Origin: Erpobdella octoculata
Lineage: Eukaryota; Annelida; Clitellata; Hirudinida; Erpobdellidae
Length of the DNA stretch: 64,000 nt
Assembly: GCA_963978895.1 (NCBI GenBank)
Contig: OZ022247.1
Coordinates: 13,456,972-13,520,971 of the forward strand
Direction of reading: 5' to 3'
Shown: piece by piece, positions 1 through 11,940 of the stretch
How the letters are laid out: every line of letters begins with the position of its first letter
Position numbering within the stretch: position 1 is the first letter of the stretch
The notes under the pieces: model-generated
Databases searched by the model: none
What the model saw: only the letters and a program-made list of their open reading frames with translations
What the model was told of the DNA's origin: nothing
Made by a program: the position numbers and the translations under genes

Positions 1-2290
1 TCATCTCGTACTTATAGTAAACTACATTTGGTCTAGTTGAAAAGTGTCACCAAAAGCCATATTCAAGTTTCACAGTGCAGATTATATAGCCATGAAAAAC
101 TCATTAGCAATTGAATTATTTAGATTGTCTTTGATCAAGGATCCTACGTTAGACTATTGTAACTAGTACTGTTGTCAGCACCGACGGCCAAATTTGTTCC
201 ATTAGCTTCTGATCAGGGATTTCAACCAGGAAATAAAAACGCATTTCGTTAGAACTAAAAAAATTGATCAAGTTGAAGCAAAAACTCTGGTCAGCCTATA
301 TGAAATATAAAATTACCAGAAACAAAGTTAGACAACTTTCTAGGGAAATATTACAGTCTTATCAAATGTCGGTTGCCAGCAAATGTAAAAACAATCATAA
401 AGCTTTTTGGAAATATGTTAAAACTAAAACTCAAACCACAAGCACCATAGGAGATCTAAAATATACTGACATTGATGAAAATACAGTGATTTGCTCCTCA
501 GATAAAGATAAATCGGAATGTCTGGCATCATTCTTCGAACAGGTTTTTGTAAATGATACATCAGATTTTAATTACGAGCAGCTGTTTTTCAAAACTGATT
601 TTCCAATGAATGAAATATCAATTATAACTGAATTAGTTTTTGCCAAACTGTCTAAAATGAATCCTAACAAATCTCAAGGACCTGATGGTATTTACCCAAA
701 AATTCTTTTTGAGTGTAGACATGAAATTTCTACATGTCTAGCTAAAATTTTCAGTGATTCTCTATGTAAACGAACACTCCCTGACAATTGGAAAATTAGT
801 ACCATAGTCCCAATATTAAAAAAAGTAGTAAGCATGATCCATTAAATTATAAGCCAGTGTCATTGACCTCAGTTCCGTGTAAAATAATGGAATCTATTTT
901 AAATGATTATATACTATCACACTTTTTAAATAATAATCTATTTCATGGTAATCAGTATGGTTTCATGAAAGGTAAATCTACTTCTTTGCAATTGCTTAAA
1001 ATTATGAATCTCTGGACAAATGCGCTGGATCAAGGCAAGCAAGTAGATATAATCTACACCGATTTTGAAAAGGCATTTGACAAAATGCCGCACAAAAAAT
1101 TAATTTATAAACTGAAGTGCTATAAACTACACGATACTCTGATAAGATGGATTGAAAACTATTTGACAACAAGACACGTTCAAGTAAAAAAAAATGACCA
1201 GCTATCATTTAAGCATAAAGTCCTGAGCAGAGTTCCACAAGACAGTGTCTTAGGTCCATTGCTATTTGTAATTTATATCAATGACGTATTTCAAGCTTGT
1301 GACAATGAAGGTTTTAATATCTTTTTATTTGCTGACGATGCAAAAATTTTCAAGATAATCAACAGTGTAGATGATCAACAGATTCTACAATGCTGTTTAG
1401 ATCTCTTTTCTAGCTGGTGCAAAGATTGGCTCCTAAAACTAAACTACAGCAAGTGTGTATATCTATCATTGCATAACACAAATAAATTTTATAAATTTGA
1501 TTACAACTTTGCTGAAGGGGAGACTGAACACTACATTTCATCAGTCCAAGAAGTCAGAGATCTAGGAGTTGTAATGGACAGCAAACTAAGATTTACTACT
1601 CATATATGCAAACTAGTCAAAAAAGCTAATAGCATTTTAGGAATTGTCAAAAGAAATTTCCACAACTTATCCAAGGATTGTTTTTTGCTTCTGTACAAAG
1701 GTTTAATCCGTCCTCGTCTTGAATATGCTTTTGTGGTATGGTCCCCTCACCATAAAGGCATGATAGAAAAACTTGAAAAAGTACAAAAAGACCCACTAAG
1801 CTAGTGCGTGAATGTCAGAATTTGAAATATAAAAAAAAACTGAAGTATTTCGATTTATCTACTTTAAAGCTTAGGTGATCTAGAGAAGTCTATAAAAGAT
1901 TAAACAATTTTTATTGTGCCAATTCAGTTCCAAGTTTGATAAGAAAATCTAGTTTATTCAACACAGGAGGTCACATTAAGAAGTTAGAAAAACCAAATTC
2001 TAGAATAGATATTAAAAGGTTTTGTGATCAATACATGGAATAAACTTCTTGCTTCAGTCATAGAAGCAAAAGATATTTTCCGATTCAAAAGTCTCCTTGA
2101 TGCTCACTGGATGGACCACCCAACTCGATTTTGTTGATGGAATGAAATTTAACTTATCTGTTACTTTTCGATTTATTAAGGATTTTTTTTGTTAATGACA
2201 ATTTATGTGCTTTAATTTATTATTTTTATGAAATTGTTTTTTGTACTGTCGGGGCATATAGGCTTTGCCTGCGTCTTGTAATAAACTATG
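1..2290 (+). mobile_element. CR1/Jockey-group LINE, 5'-truncated by window edge
   Basis: Non-LTR retrotransposon on the plus strand. It holds the end of the endonuclease/linker region, the reverse transcriptase, the C-terminal region and a 3' UTR, and stops directly at a (TA)n tract. The linker (LKQKLW..YMKYK..RNKVRQLS) and the RT blocks resemble the better preserved LINE at 4.5-8.4 kb, so both are probably copies of related families. The 3' UTR carries a GGGGCATATAGGCTTTGCC stretch recalling the GAGGGGCTTGCCCGTGCC stretch at the end of the second copy. The element is inactive. Confidence 0.85.
264..2137 (+). pseudogene. LINE ORF2 reverse transcriptase, broken
   Basis: The ORF2 protein nicks target DNA and reverse transcribes the LINE RNA. 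Visible here: SQGPDGI (RT block 1) near 685, TDFEKAFD near 1060-1080, the degraded VPQDSVLGPLLFVIY (normally GVPQGSVLGPLL) near 1230-1270 and the catalytic FADDAK near 1330. One frameshift lies near 820-835, between LKK and LNYKPVSLTS. The frame stops at 1802, after which C-terminal LINE sequence continues out of frame, with WNKLLASVIEAKD.F..FKSLLDAHW before the stop near 2135. Before 264 the frame is also broken (KFVPLASDQGFQPG, then a shift). Typical decayed LINE copy. Confidence 0.85.
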
Positions 2291-2324
<34 letters not shown>

Positions 2325-2350
2325 AAATAAATATATAAATAAATAAATAA

Positions 2351-2440
<90 letters not shown>
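2291..2440. repeat. (TA)n microsatellite with (AAAT)n core
   Basis: TA runs at 2291-2320 and about 2357-2440 flank a short AAAT-type stretch. The tract begins at the LINE 3' end. IYIY reading frames across it are not genes. Confidence 0.95.
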
Positions 2441-2442
<2 letters not shown>

Positions 2443-2527
2443 TTGTACGCAAACTCCATTGAATATAATTGCCCATTTTGTATTTGTTAATTTTTTGCTA
2501 AAGACTCAAAACGTCGAACGTCAGCTA

Positions 2528-2528
<1 letters not shown>
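2441..2528 (+). other. 88-bp unique island between two (TA)n tracts
   Basis: A short non-repetitive segment that starts TCTTGTACG and ends ACGTCGAACGTCAGCTAG, followed by T. The CTAG|T end after a small ACGT..ACGT palindrome recalls a Helitron 3' terminus (CTRR|T). The left junction is T|TC rather than the expected A|TC, so this is only suggestive. Confidence 0.25.
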
Positions 2529-2613
<85 letters not shown>

Positions 2614-2626
2614 ATATATATATATA

Positions 2627-2710
<84 letters not shown>
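2529..2710. repeat. (TA)n microsatellite
   Basis: About 180 bp of TA with a few C interruptions. It runs directly into the acidic coiled-coil reading frame downstream. Confidence 0.95.
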
Positions 2711-2713
<3 letters not shown>

Positions 2714-3925
2714 TATGAGTTCGAAACAGAAAATGAGTTAATGAAGGCTCTGAACAAAATGGCGGAAGAAAACAGAGCAGCACAGGAGCAAAACAGAGCA
2801 GCACAGGAGCAAAACAGAGCAGCACAGGAGCAAAACAGAGCAGCACAGGAGCAAAACAGAGCAACACAGGAGGAAAACAGAGCAGCACAGCAGGAAATGA
2901 AGAAATTTCTTGAACTCCTCAATGGTGACACAAACAATTGCGTAAACAAAAAAGACGATCAAGATGAACCATGCAAGGATGGTCATGGTGATGAGCCTTG
3001 CAAAGATGTGCAAGATGAACCATGCAAAGATGTTCAAGATGAACCATGCAAAGATGGTGATGGCGAGCCTGGCAAAGAATGTTGAAAACGAAATGCAAAA
3101 CGATGAGAATGAAAGTGATAATGATGATTTTAATAATGGCAATAACAGCGATGGTTTTTAACTACACAGCGACGGTTCTGAAACGGAAGCCTCCATAGCA
3201 GACCATGGCACCGAATATTCAGGGTCAGATTTTAGTGGCGAATCTGACTCGAATGAAGCAACTAAGGATTTAAAAACGGACGAAACTCCAATCGAAAAAT
3301 ACGTGGAAGCTAATTTGACAAAAAAAGAAGACACTGATTTGAGAGAGGATGGCGATGATTTGAAGAAAGATGCGCTGGACGATACGAAAGTTGACACCGA
3401 TGAAAGAGCCGAGTTGGATTGTGAAAAGAAAACGTTTCATTGTAGCTTGGAAGAAAACAAAGATGACGGCGATGAACTTCTCCAAAACAACAATAGCAAT
3501 GCAGCTAGCACAAACTCTGAAAAAGATGAGCCAAGAACAGAGAACGGTACCGAAGGTTCTAAATCAGATGAATCCAAAAGGATTCTAGAACAGACAGACT
3601 AAAAGTCATTTTAAAATCAAATAACAGTTTGATGAAGGGATTTAATGGATTTATGGAACGTATTTTCAAAAAATCTTTTGAAGAGTTTCTTGAGAAAGAT
3701 CTAAAAGATGTGAAGGAGGAAGAAAAAGCAGACAGTTCCGATAAACCGTGCAAAGATGTTCAGGACGAGTCATGCAAAAAAGGCTGTGATGAACCGTGCA
3801 GAAATGGTGACGATGAACCAAAGAAAGACTCTGTTCATAAGTCAAAGAAGGACTGGAAGAAACTGCGACAAGCGGTCAAGAGACTTGACCATGTTGTTTG
3901 CGAATTGCGGTCAAACAACGAGTAA
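2711..3925 (+). pseudogene. Broken gene for acidic heptad-repeat, DEPCKD-repeat protein
   Basis: I do not recognise the family. A reading frame of about 400 codons can be followed with breaks: frame A about 2711-3080, frame B about 3080-3602 with a TAA at 3159-3161, and frame A again from about 3590 to the stop at 3923. Features in order: a start-less segment [19 protein letters not shown]; five to six perfect 21-bp repeats coding NRAAQEQ, a seven-residue unit predicting a coiled coil; tandem DEPCKDG/V motifs; a Ser/Asp/Glu-rich stretch; a helical segment (FMERIFKKSFEEF near 3650); a second set of [11 protein letters not shown] motifs near 3745-3815; and a basic C-terminus (KKDWKKLRQAVKRLDHVV). 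The same Cys-Lys motif before and after the breaks argues that this was one gene. The (TA)n tract replaces whatever lay 5'. It could be a host gene, an exon of one, or the ORF1-like gene of an unknown element. Confidence 0.5.
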
Positions 3926-4149
3926 ATATCAAGGTATTTTGGTGTTCGTGGCCGAGTCGCATTTCTCAAAAGCGACTATGCTGTTCGGGACGAACAGAAT
4001 TAAGAAGGGCATAATCATGTAAAATCGATGATTTTACGATCAGTTTCCCATTGATAGAGATTAATAGGTTTTATTAAGCTTCATTAATTATTTTCTAATA
4101 AAACTGCAAAACCATTCTATTGAGCCCGGTATACGATTGGTATTATCGT

Positions 4150-4152
<3 letters not shown>

Positions 4153-4221
<69 letters not shown>
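4153..4221. repeat. (TA)n microsatellite
   Basis: Uninterrupted TA tract. Confidence 0.95.
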
Positions 4222-4224
<3 letters not shown>

Positions 4225-4544
4225 TGTCTATCTGTTGTATTTTCCTATGAAAAGAACATAATTGAACCTCTTGGTTTTTCTAAAATAACTTTTTAAATAA
4301 TTTAAAAAAATATTTTAATTAGCCATGGACCTATCCTCAGACCTACCAAATGTACACAAAAAATTTCATAAAAATCGGTTCAGCCGTTTTGGAGGAGTTC
4401 AATTTCAAACACTATGACGATAGTGTGGGCGATAACGTGTGCGGTAAACAAATATTCGCTCTATCATTTTACTGCATTATTGGCGTTAACTAAAAGTTAT
4501 TTAATAGAATTTTGCTATTAATTATTGCAAAGTAATTAATACAT
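4222..4544 (+). other. LINE 5' UTR / RTE-type tail motif
   Basis: No gene. It contains AAAATCGGTTCAGCCGTTTT near 4372-4392, a motif that recurs at the ends of many invertebrate RTE-like or Helitron-like repeats. It may be a separate repeat fragment, or the 5' UTR of the LINE whose ORF1 begins at 4545. Confidence 0.45.
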
Positions 4545-5459
4545 ATGATGGCGGAAGGTTTACGCAAAAAGGAAAGTAAATTTGACGCTTCGGACGCTGC
4601 TTCTAAACTCGGACTTCACATTTGCGATAAATGTGCAAAGGAAAACATTGATAGTTTGAAATCATTGCTGAGTTCTCGAAGAATTGATGAAATTGTTGTC
4701 GAACTGATGGGAAAAGTTAACGATATAAAATGTGCTCTAAAGGAAGATATGGCGAGTTCAGAAGATGTCAAAACTCTTTTGAAAAAGTCGGAAGTTGTTG
4801 ATGAAGCCCTCAAGTCTCAGAGAATTCAAATAGAGAAATTGATGGTAAATTTGCTCAAGATAAATAAAGAATCCGCTGCTAGACACGAAGAAAGTAGTAA
4901 ATCAACTAAAACTTGGTCTGACTTGTTTAAAGATAAAGTTGAACTGTTGGCTACAGACATGAAAATTGTCCAGAGAACTGTGGATGTTGCTAAGACTTCA
5001 ATTGATGTCAACAGTGATAGACAAAGAAGAAAAAATAATATTGTGGCTTTCAATGTGCCAGAGATGGCTAATTCAAAACTAAAGGATAAAGACATTGTTC
5101 TGAAAATCATTTTGGAAATCACTGGACAGGATATGGAGAAAGATGTGGGTGATGTGTTTAGGATGGGTAAAAAACTTGATGGTGAACAGAAGCCAAGACC
5201 AGTTCTTATCAAGCTGATTGGAATGAATGCTAAAAACATGATTCTAGAGAACAGTTTCAAGCTTAAAAAATCTGAATTATACAGGAAGGTTATTTTGAGC
5301 CACGACTTGTCCAAAGAGGACAGAGAGGAGTGCAGGAAGCTGTTGGGAGAGAAGAAAAAAGAAATCAGTACAAAAGATGATATTGATAAATGGGTTTTCA
5401 GATTGAGAGGGCAGCCAGGCGGTTTTTATGTGGTCACCCACAGAAGACAAAATTTATAA
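4545..5459 (+). CDS. LINE ORF1 protein (coiled coil plus RRM-like domain)
   Basis: A 304-residue intact frame. The N-terminus has a small Cys motif (HICDKCAKENI, about residues 25-35). Residues about 40-150 are Lys/Glu/Leu-rich and likely a coiled coil (EALKSQRIQIEKLMVNLLK). Residues about 160-295 (RRKNNIVAFNVPE ... DVFRMGK ... RPVLIKL ... ENSFKLKKSELYRKVILSHDLSKEDRE) match the RNA-binding domain of LINE ORF1 proteins. By analogy it binds LINE RNA and forms the RNP with ORF2p. Two ATG codons in tandem begin the frame. ORF2 follows in another frame and overlaps its 3' end by up to 70 bp. Confidence 0.8.
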   Translation: MMAEGLRKKESKFDASDAASKLGLHICDKCAKENIDSLKSLLSSRRIDEIVVELMGKVNDIKCALKEDMASSEDVKTLLKKSEVVDEALKSQRIQIEKLMVNLLKINKESAARHEESSKSTKTWSDLFKDKVELLATDMKIVQRTVDVAKTSIDVNSDRQRRKNNIVAFNVPEMANSKLKDKDIVLKIILEITGQDMEKDVGDVFRMGKKLDGEQKPRPVLIKLIGMNAKNMILENSFKLKKSELYRKVILSHDLSKEDREECRKLLGEKKKEISTKDDIDKWVFRLRGQPGGFYVVTHRRQNL

Positions 5460-8313
5460 AATTGACCTGTTCAAGTTTAAGTGCTCCAAAAAACATTGTT
5501 TCAATTTTTTTTAATAATGTTGACTGCTTAACAAATAAGTTTACGGAGTTTTTGTTTGTTTTAAAGTCATTGATTGAAGTTCCAGATGTAATTGTTTTGT
5601 TGGAGGCCAATCCTAAGCACTTTACCAAGCCATTGAGTATTTCAGAGTTTCAGATTGAAGGGTACCAGGTCTTAACGAGTGGGTTTGCTAGTCAGTCCTG
5701 CAGAGGTATTGTGGCATATTACAAGGAAGAACTCCATATCTCAGAAGTGACATTATGTACACCATTTAAGGAGGCTTTGTGCATAAAGCTGGCCCTAACC
5801 AACAAGACGATGAATTTATTGTCAGTATACAGAAATCCCAATTCCTGTGGTGCGAATAATGACCTTCTCATCCAGTTACTTGAGGAGTTCATTTTATTGA
5901 GAGGTGAACATGTTATTATTGGTGATTTCAACTTCCCGGACATTAACTGGAATACCTTTAGTTGCAACGGTTCAGCTGAGAAGATTGAAAATAAATTCCT
6001 CAATTTCTTAAATGACAGTTTTTTGCTTCAACATGTTGATGAGCCTACTAGGAGGGCTGCCAATCAAACTTCGAGTGTCCTGGATCTGGTGATTACGTCT
6101 GGCGACAACATCACTGACATTCAATATTACTCTCCGCTGGGGAATGGTGATCATTCAATCTTGGGGCTTAAATTGGTTGGTTTCACAAAGAATTTGAGAC
6201 CGGACGAAAAGAGGTTTTGTTATGAACTGGGTGATTATGGTGGTCTTAGCATGGCTCTAGATGAGTGTTTGTCTAACACTGACAGACCTCTGGAGTCCTC
6301 TGTGGATTCCGAATGGAGGTTTTTTCGCAATACTCTAAATGAACTCACAAGTCGATTTGTGCCTAAAAAGCAGATTTACAAGAAGTTTACCTTTCGGATG
6401 ACACCTGAGCTGAAATGTCTCATTGAATTAAAACATCAGCTTTGGAGAAGAATTTACAAATATGGAGATGACATAATGACTGAGTTCCGAGTAACCAGAG
6501 ATAAAGTCAAAAGGTTGTCAAAACAGCTCAACATCGAGAGTCAGAGCCGTATTGCCTCAGAGTATAGAACCTGTCCGAAGTTGTTTAGGAGCCGTGTTAA
6601 AAAAATTACCAAGGTTAAAGAGAGTATTGGTGTTCTAAATGTTGATGGTACTGACTTAATGTGTGACAGAGATAAAGCAGAAGCACTCGCTAAATTCTTC
6701 TCGTCGGTTTATGTACGGGAAGATCTCTTTGAAGGCGATGATACATTTCACTCAATTGTGCCGGCTTGTGGAATGACAGAATTGAAAATTGATAGTGGCA
6801 TTGTTGAGAAAAAATTGATGGCCTTGAACAGGGGAAAGTCTGCGGGACATATGGCATACATTCAAGAATTTTGAGCGAAACAAGACTGGTTTTAAATGAA
6901 CATTTGTTGAGGATTTTCAGATCATCATTGACTTCGGGGGTGGTTCCATGTGATTGGAAGTCAAGTGTTGTGGTTCCGTTGTATAAAAAAGGTAGCAAAG
7001 CTGAGGTCGAGAATTACAGGCCAATAGCTTTGACATCAGTATGTTGCAAAATTCTTGAGTCAATAATTAAAGACCACATTATGAGCTACTTTTTGCAATA
7101 TGATATCTTCACTCATAGACAATTTGGATTTCTTCCTTCACGCTCTACGGTCCTGCAGTTGCTGAAGTTCTTGGACAAAGTTACTCTCTCGGTTGACTCT
7201 GGGTTGGAGGTGCATACAATCTACACCGACTTAGAAAAAGCCTTTGACAGAATTCCACACAAGAGACTTTTGTTTAAGATGAAGGAGTATGGAGTTCATC
7301 CAATATTGATAAAATGGATCAGAAGTTACTTGACGGAGAGATCATTCAGAGTTCAGTTGAGGGGCGGACTATCTGATTCCTTTCCCGTGTTGAGTGGTGT
7401 TCCTCAGGGAAGCGTGTTAGGTCCATTGTTATTTGTGATCTATATCAATGACATTTGTGGTGTTTGCGAAAACATCTACCTTTTCGCGGACGACGCCAAG
7501 TTGTTTAGACCGATCGCGGACTTCAAGGACACTCGGGAACTGCAGTCCGACATTTATAAATTGCAGCAGTGGTTCACAAGATGGCAAATGACAGTGAATC
7601 CATCTAAATGTTGTGTTTTGAATGTTGGAGGTAATTGTTTTGCAGCGGATTACTATATGCAGGATACATCAGGTTTGTCTATTGTGGTTCCTGAAGTTAG
7701 CTCGGTTACGGATCTAGGAATCGTACTGGATTCAAAATTGAAATTCAGAGACCACGTATTCTCTAGAATCAAAAAAGCCAATTCCTTGTTGGGTATAGTT
7801 GAAAGAACTTTAAAATATTTGCCTGATGATGCTTTTGTAACATTGTATAAATCTCTGATTAGATCTCAATTGGAGTACGGAGTTCAGATCTGGAGTCCTC
7901 ACGGGCGTGGTCTGATTGAAAAACTCGAAAGGGTTCAGCGAAGGTTTACCAGAATGGTCAGGTCATGCAAAGGTCTCATTTATACGGAGAGGTTGAAGTA
8001 ACTCAGATTGCCTTCCCTGACATATAGAAGAAAGCGAGCCGACCTAATTCTACTGTATAAAATGAAGTCTGGTCAGTTGATGGATTGCCACTGTCCGGGG
8101 TTGACACTTTGCCCTGACGAAAGAACTAGGGGACATGAGTTCAAGTTGACTACTAGGTTGGCTCATAAAGATTGCAGGAAGTATTACTTCAGTAACAGAG
8201 TGGTGGACGACTGGAATCGGCTCCCTGGGCCGGTGGTGTCTGCTGAATCGTTGTCTTTGTTCAATTCACTTTTGGATGATTTTTTTGGTGATATTCAATT
8301 TGATTTTGCTTAG
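5390..8313 (+). pseudogene. LINE ORF2: endonuclease plus reverse transcriptase, two lesions
   Basis: The frame opens within the end of ORF1. The apurinic-type endonuclease spans about 5500-6180: NNVDCLTNKF, VLLEANPKH, IIGDFNFPDINW and NGDHSIL are the recognisable EN blocks. A linker follows, then RT: LNRGKSAG near 6820, a one-base loss near 6848 that shifts frame, YRPIALTSVCCKILE, TDLEKAFDRIPH, LSGVPQGSVLGPLLFVIYIND and FADDAK (near 7490). At 7999-8001 a TAA interrupts the otherwise continuous C-terminal region, which resumes as LRLPSLTYRRKRADL and ends at 8313 with FSNRVVDDWNRLP, the usual end of CR1-like ORF2. Only these two lesions prevent a full protein. Confidence 0.88.
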
Positions 8314-8446
8314 GATTTTTATTTTGCTCTGTTTATTTTTCGTTATTTTTGTTGTATTTGTTTGCGCGTTCAGTTTGTGTTTATATTGTTCGGCGAGGGG
8401 CTTGCCCGTGCCTGGTTTATAATAATAATAATAATAATAATGACAC

Positions 8447-8548
<102 letters not shown>

Positions 8549-8823
8549 CAATAGTGGTGATGTTACATTGCGTCGAAAAAGACAGTGTTTCATAATTGGT
8601 TTTAAATAGTTCCGCCTCTGTCGGATTACAATATTTTTTATAGACTGATTTACAAAAAATTTTAATTCTTTAGTTTTGTAGTATATATTTTAATTATACA
8701 TTTCAGTTCATTTTAGGTTATTTTATTTACAAATTCTAGTATATTCGATTTAAAAAACTTTCCTGTCTTCGTAAATATTGGTATATATGTCTATGTTGTT
8801 TACATTTAAACAGTTGAGTACCG

Positions 8824-9014
8824 ATGATGGCGAATGCCGAAACCGGCCGGTCTACTCGTTTAAATAAAGATTTTGAAAATGTTTGTACTGTTTTGAACAT
8901 AAGAAAAGAATGGAGACAGCTGACGAATTTGATTCAAAAGTGTTGCAATAAGAAATGGGCCGTTATATTTAATAGAGCTTGCATTCGTGAAAATCTGATT
9001 CCTAGTTATTTAAA

Positions 9015-9017
<3 letters not shown>
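8824..9017 (+). pseudogene. Penelope-like element, N-terminal fragment (copy 1)
   Basis: Two ATGs at 8824/8827 begin a frame of about 65 residues: MANAETGRST..., then LTNLIQKCCNKKWAVIFNRA and CIRENLIPSYLKN. The pattern of a K-rich helix, then a KWxxxF..xCxxxxLIPxxLxN segment, is the region upstream of the RT in Penelope-like elements. The frame runs straight into (TA)n, so the RT and GIY-YIG parts are absent. Related fragments lie at 10385-10583 (minus) and 48792-48958 (plus), and both also end in (TA)n. The 280 bp before it show no gene. Confidence 0.6.

Positions 9018-9084
<67 letters not shown>
9018..9084. repeat. (TA)n microsatellite, left of hAT insertion
   Basis: TA tract continuing the Penelope fragment as IYIYI and ending at the hAT terminus CAGTGATTA. 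Confidence 0.95.
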
Positions 9085-9087
<3 letters not shown>

Positions 9088-9099
9088 TGATTAATTCGT

Positions 9100-9475
9100 T
9101 TCAGAAATAAATTTAGTTTCAGTTTCAGTTTAGTTTTGGCATTATGAATTATTATTACAGTTTCGTTTTAGTTTTGAATTTTTCAATAATTTTAATTTCA
9201 GTTTAGTTTTGAATCAGTAATTATCAGTAATTATTATTACTGTTTCGTTTTCGTTTTGAATTTTTCAATAATTTTCAGTTTCAGTTTAGTTTTGCATCAG
9301 GAATTATTATTACCGTATCGTTATAGTTTTGAATTTTTCAATAATTTTAATTTCAGTTTAGTTTTGCATCAGTAATTATTATTACCGTTTCGTTTTCGTT
9401 TTGAATTTATAATAGTTTTAGTTTTAATTTCAGTTTCGTTTGTAATTTCTCTATTTTGCAGTTGTAACTAAACAC
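9100..9475. repeat. Subterminal array of hAT, about 75-80-bp unit
   Basis: Four to five degenerate repeats of a unit built from GTTTTGAATTTTTCAATAA, a CAGTTTAGTTTTG segment and AATTATTATTAC. Similar T-rich runs (TTTTTATTTCTATTTCG) at 10010-10320 flank the other end. Such arrays often hold transposase-binding sites. Confidence 0.7.
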
Positions 9476-9478
9476 AAG

Positions 9479-9970
9479 TCAATTGAGAAACTGATTATTC
9501 AATTTAAAAAAACTCTCATTTCTAAGTTTTTTTTTTGGTCTATGTCTCTTCCCTCCGCTCAAAAGGCCACATAATGAAAATATCCTCTCCACATATGCCT
9601 GGGAAGCAGGTGCTGCCAGTATGTCCAAAGCCAAGAGGGAAAGTTGCGGATATATAGACTGTCGAGCAATCCAAAACTGTATCACATCTTCTGCCAAGTC
9701 TTCCATATCCTAACTAACCTTTAGGTTTGTTGGATTTTTACCGGCCAGTTGAAAACCGCACTGGTTTATAGCACCATCGACGTTACTATCTTTTTTTGCT
9801 AGACAAACACTTTTATTCGTAGTGACATCATATTTAAAATAATTCCAAACTAAACTTTCGCTATTACGACCAGCAAACATTTTCGACAAACCAACGCCAG
9901 CTTTCGACATTTCTGACTCAATAAATAACAACAAACCAAAACACGAATACAATAGAAAAGGAATAAACAA
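9479..9970 (-). pseudogene. hAT transposase remnant: BED finger joined to dimerisation domain
   Basis: Read on the minus strand. The probable start is MSKAGVGLSK, followed by a BED zinc finger (SLVWNYFKYDV ... C ... C ... GKNPTNLK) that breaks off before its histidines. A TAG at 9710-9712 follows. Then, in the same frame, comes the hAT C-terminal dimerisation region: YPQLSLLALDILAAPAS, YVERIFSLCG and a C-terminal NNQFLN. The RNase H-like catalytic core is missing. The junction AAG|GTTAGT resembles a splice donor, so the deletion may have started near an intron. The piece cannot encode an active transposase. Confidence 0.8.
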
Positions 9971-10009
9971 TTTCGTAGCGACAAAGGCATGTTAAAAGGA
10001 AGTACCATA

Positions 10010-10320
10010 GAAGCGAAATTAATTTTTATTTTGTTTTTAATATTTTTTGTTTTTATTTCGTTTTAACAAATTATTTTTTTTTTATTTCTATTTCGTTTCT
10101 AAAAAAAATAATTTTTATTTCTATTTCTATTTCGTTTCAAAAAAAATAATTTTTATTTCTATTTCTATTTCGTTTCGAAAAAAAAAATAATTTTTATTTC
10201 TATTTCGTTCTAACTAACTAATTTTTATTTTTATTTCAGTTTCGTTATGACTTTCTATTCTAGTTTTCGTTTCAGTTTTCGTTAACAAGAATTAATAATT
10301 ATCGTTTTAATTTCTATTAC
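10010..10320. repeat. Subterminal T-rich array of hAT (second side)
   Basis: Repeats of TTTTTATTTCTATTTCGTT with short A-runs, the counterpart of the array at 9100-9475. Confidence 0.65.
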
Positions 10321-10337
10321 CGTTAACGAAATAATCA

Positions 10338-10340
<3 letters not shown>

Positions 10341-10384
<44 letters not shown>
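10341..10384. repeat. (TA)n microsatellite, right of hAT insertion
   Basis: TA tract between the hAT right end and the inverted Penelope fragment. Confidence 0.95.
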
Positions 10385-10386
<2 letters not shown>

Positions 10387-10583
10387 CGAATAAACTGTGG
10401 AATCAATTTATCTTTGAGACACGCTCCAAGAAACACAACTCGCCATTTGGCAGAAACAACTTTTCGAGCCAAATTCTCGACCTTTCGGCACAAAACTCTC
10501 TGTTCGAGACTACAATTAGCCAAAAACTTTTCCATTAAACTTTTATTGTCAGACCGACGGACCGTTTCAGCTATGTCAGCCAT
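10385..10583 (-). pseudogene. Penelope-like element, N-terminal fragment (copy 2)
   Basis: The minus-strand frame starts MADIAETVRRSDNKSLMEKF and continues LARKVVSAKWRVVFLGACL, KDKLIPQFIRN, then (TA)n as IYIYI. It aligns with copy 1 (KWAVIF..ACIRENLIPSYLKN), but in inverted orientation on the other side of the hAT element. The region upstream on the minus strand (10584-10726) is AT-rich with no gene, and beyond it lies a Penelope 3' end on the same strand. Confidence 0.6.
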
Positions 10584-10726
10584 CCTCAGGGTCAAAAGTA
10601 AAACGAGAAAAGTAAACAAACAGAAAGAACCGAAATTGTCAAAGAATTAGCACACTAACAAAAGAAAAAACGAAAAAACACTCTACCTATCAAATCAAAA
10701 GAATATAAAATTTATACTATTGGAAA

Positions 10727-11532
<806 letters not shown>

Positions 11533-11679
11533 CTTGTAAAGCCAAAAAAATTAAAATTAATATTTTTGAAAGTCTTACCCCACTAATCCGTTTCTTTTGG
11601 TATAAAAACACTTTGTAAAAATTTTGAGAAAAAATTCTTATATTTAGGGGTAGCTTAAGTACCTCAAAAATTACAAAAA

Positions 11680-11940
11680 TTATGTTCCCGGTCGCTTTTC
11701 CTTTCTCAGTCGCTTTCCCGTTCCCGGACGCTTTTCCCGTTCCCGCTCACGCCTGCTTTCCCGTTTCCGCTTACGCTTGCTTTCTCGTTCCCGCTCACGC
11801 TTGCTCTCCCGTTCCCGCTGACGCTTGCTCTCCCGTTCCCGCTTGCTCTCCTGATTCCGTTCTCGCTCATTTTTTTTCATTCTTTCCTAATTTTTTTTAG
11901 TCCTTTAAAACTTAAAATAGATTTGCTAAAACTGGCTAAA
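11680..11940. repeat. GC-rich minisatellite of a Helitron-like family (copy 1)
   Basis: Degenerate repeats of CGTTCCCG / CGCTTGCTCTCC. Their reverse strand reads as Arg-Glu-Ser repeats (ERERESKRERE), which I do not regard as a gene. The sequence that follows (TTAAAATAGATTTGCTAAAAC near 11910-11940) recurs after the array at 19.5 kb, so this is a truncated copy of that repeat. Confidence 0.7.

Larger units (their letters stand above)
9085..10340 (-). mobile_element. Internally deleted hAT transposon inside (TA)n
   Basis: Terminal inverted repeats can be read directly. The left end begins CAGTGATTAATTCGTT, and the right end reads, inverted, CAGTGATTATTTCGTT. CAGTG starts are typical of hAT. 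Both flanks are TA, so an 8-bp target duplication cannot be told from the microsatellite. Inside lie T-rich subterminal arrays on both sides and a minus-strand frame carrying only the first and last domains of a hAT transposase. Length is 1,256 bp, against several kb for an autonomous hAT. Confidence 0.8.

Noticed and set aside
2291..2476. IYIYIY-type open frames over TA tracts (also at 8.4, 11.4, 42.0, 49.0 kb)
   Set aside because: Direct translation of (TA)n; no coding signal.
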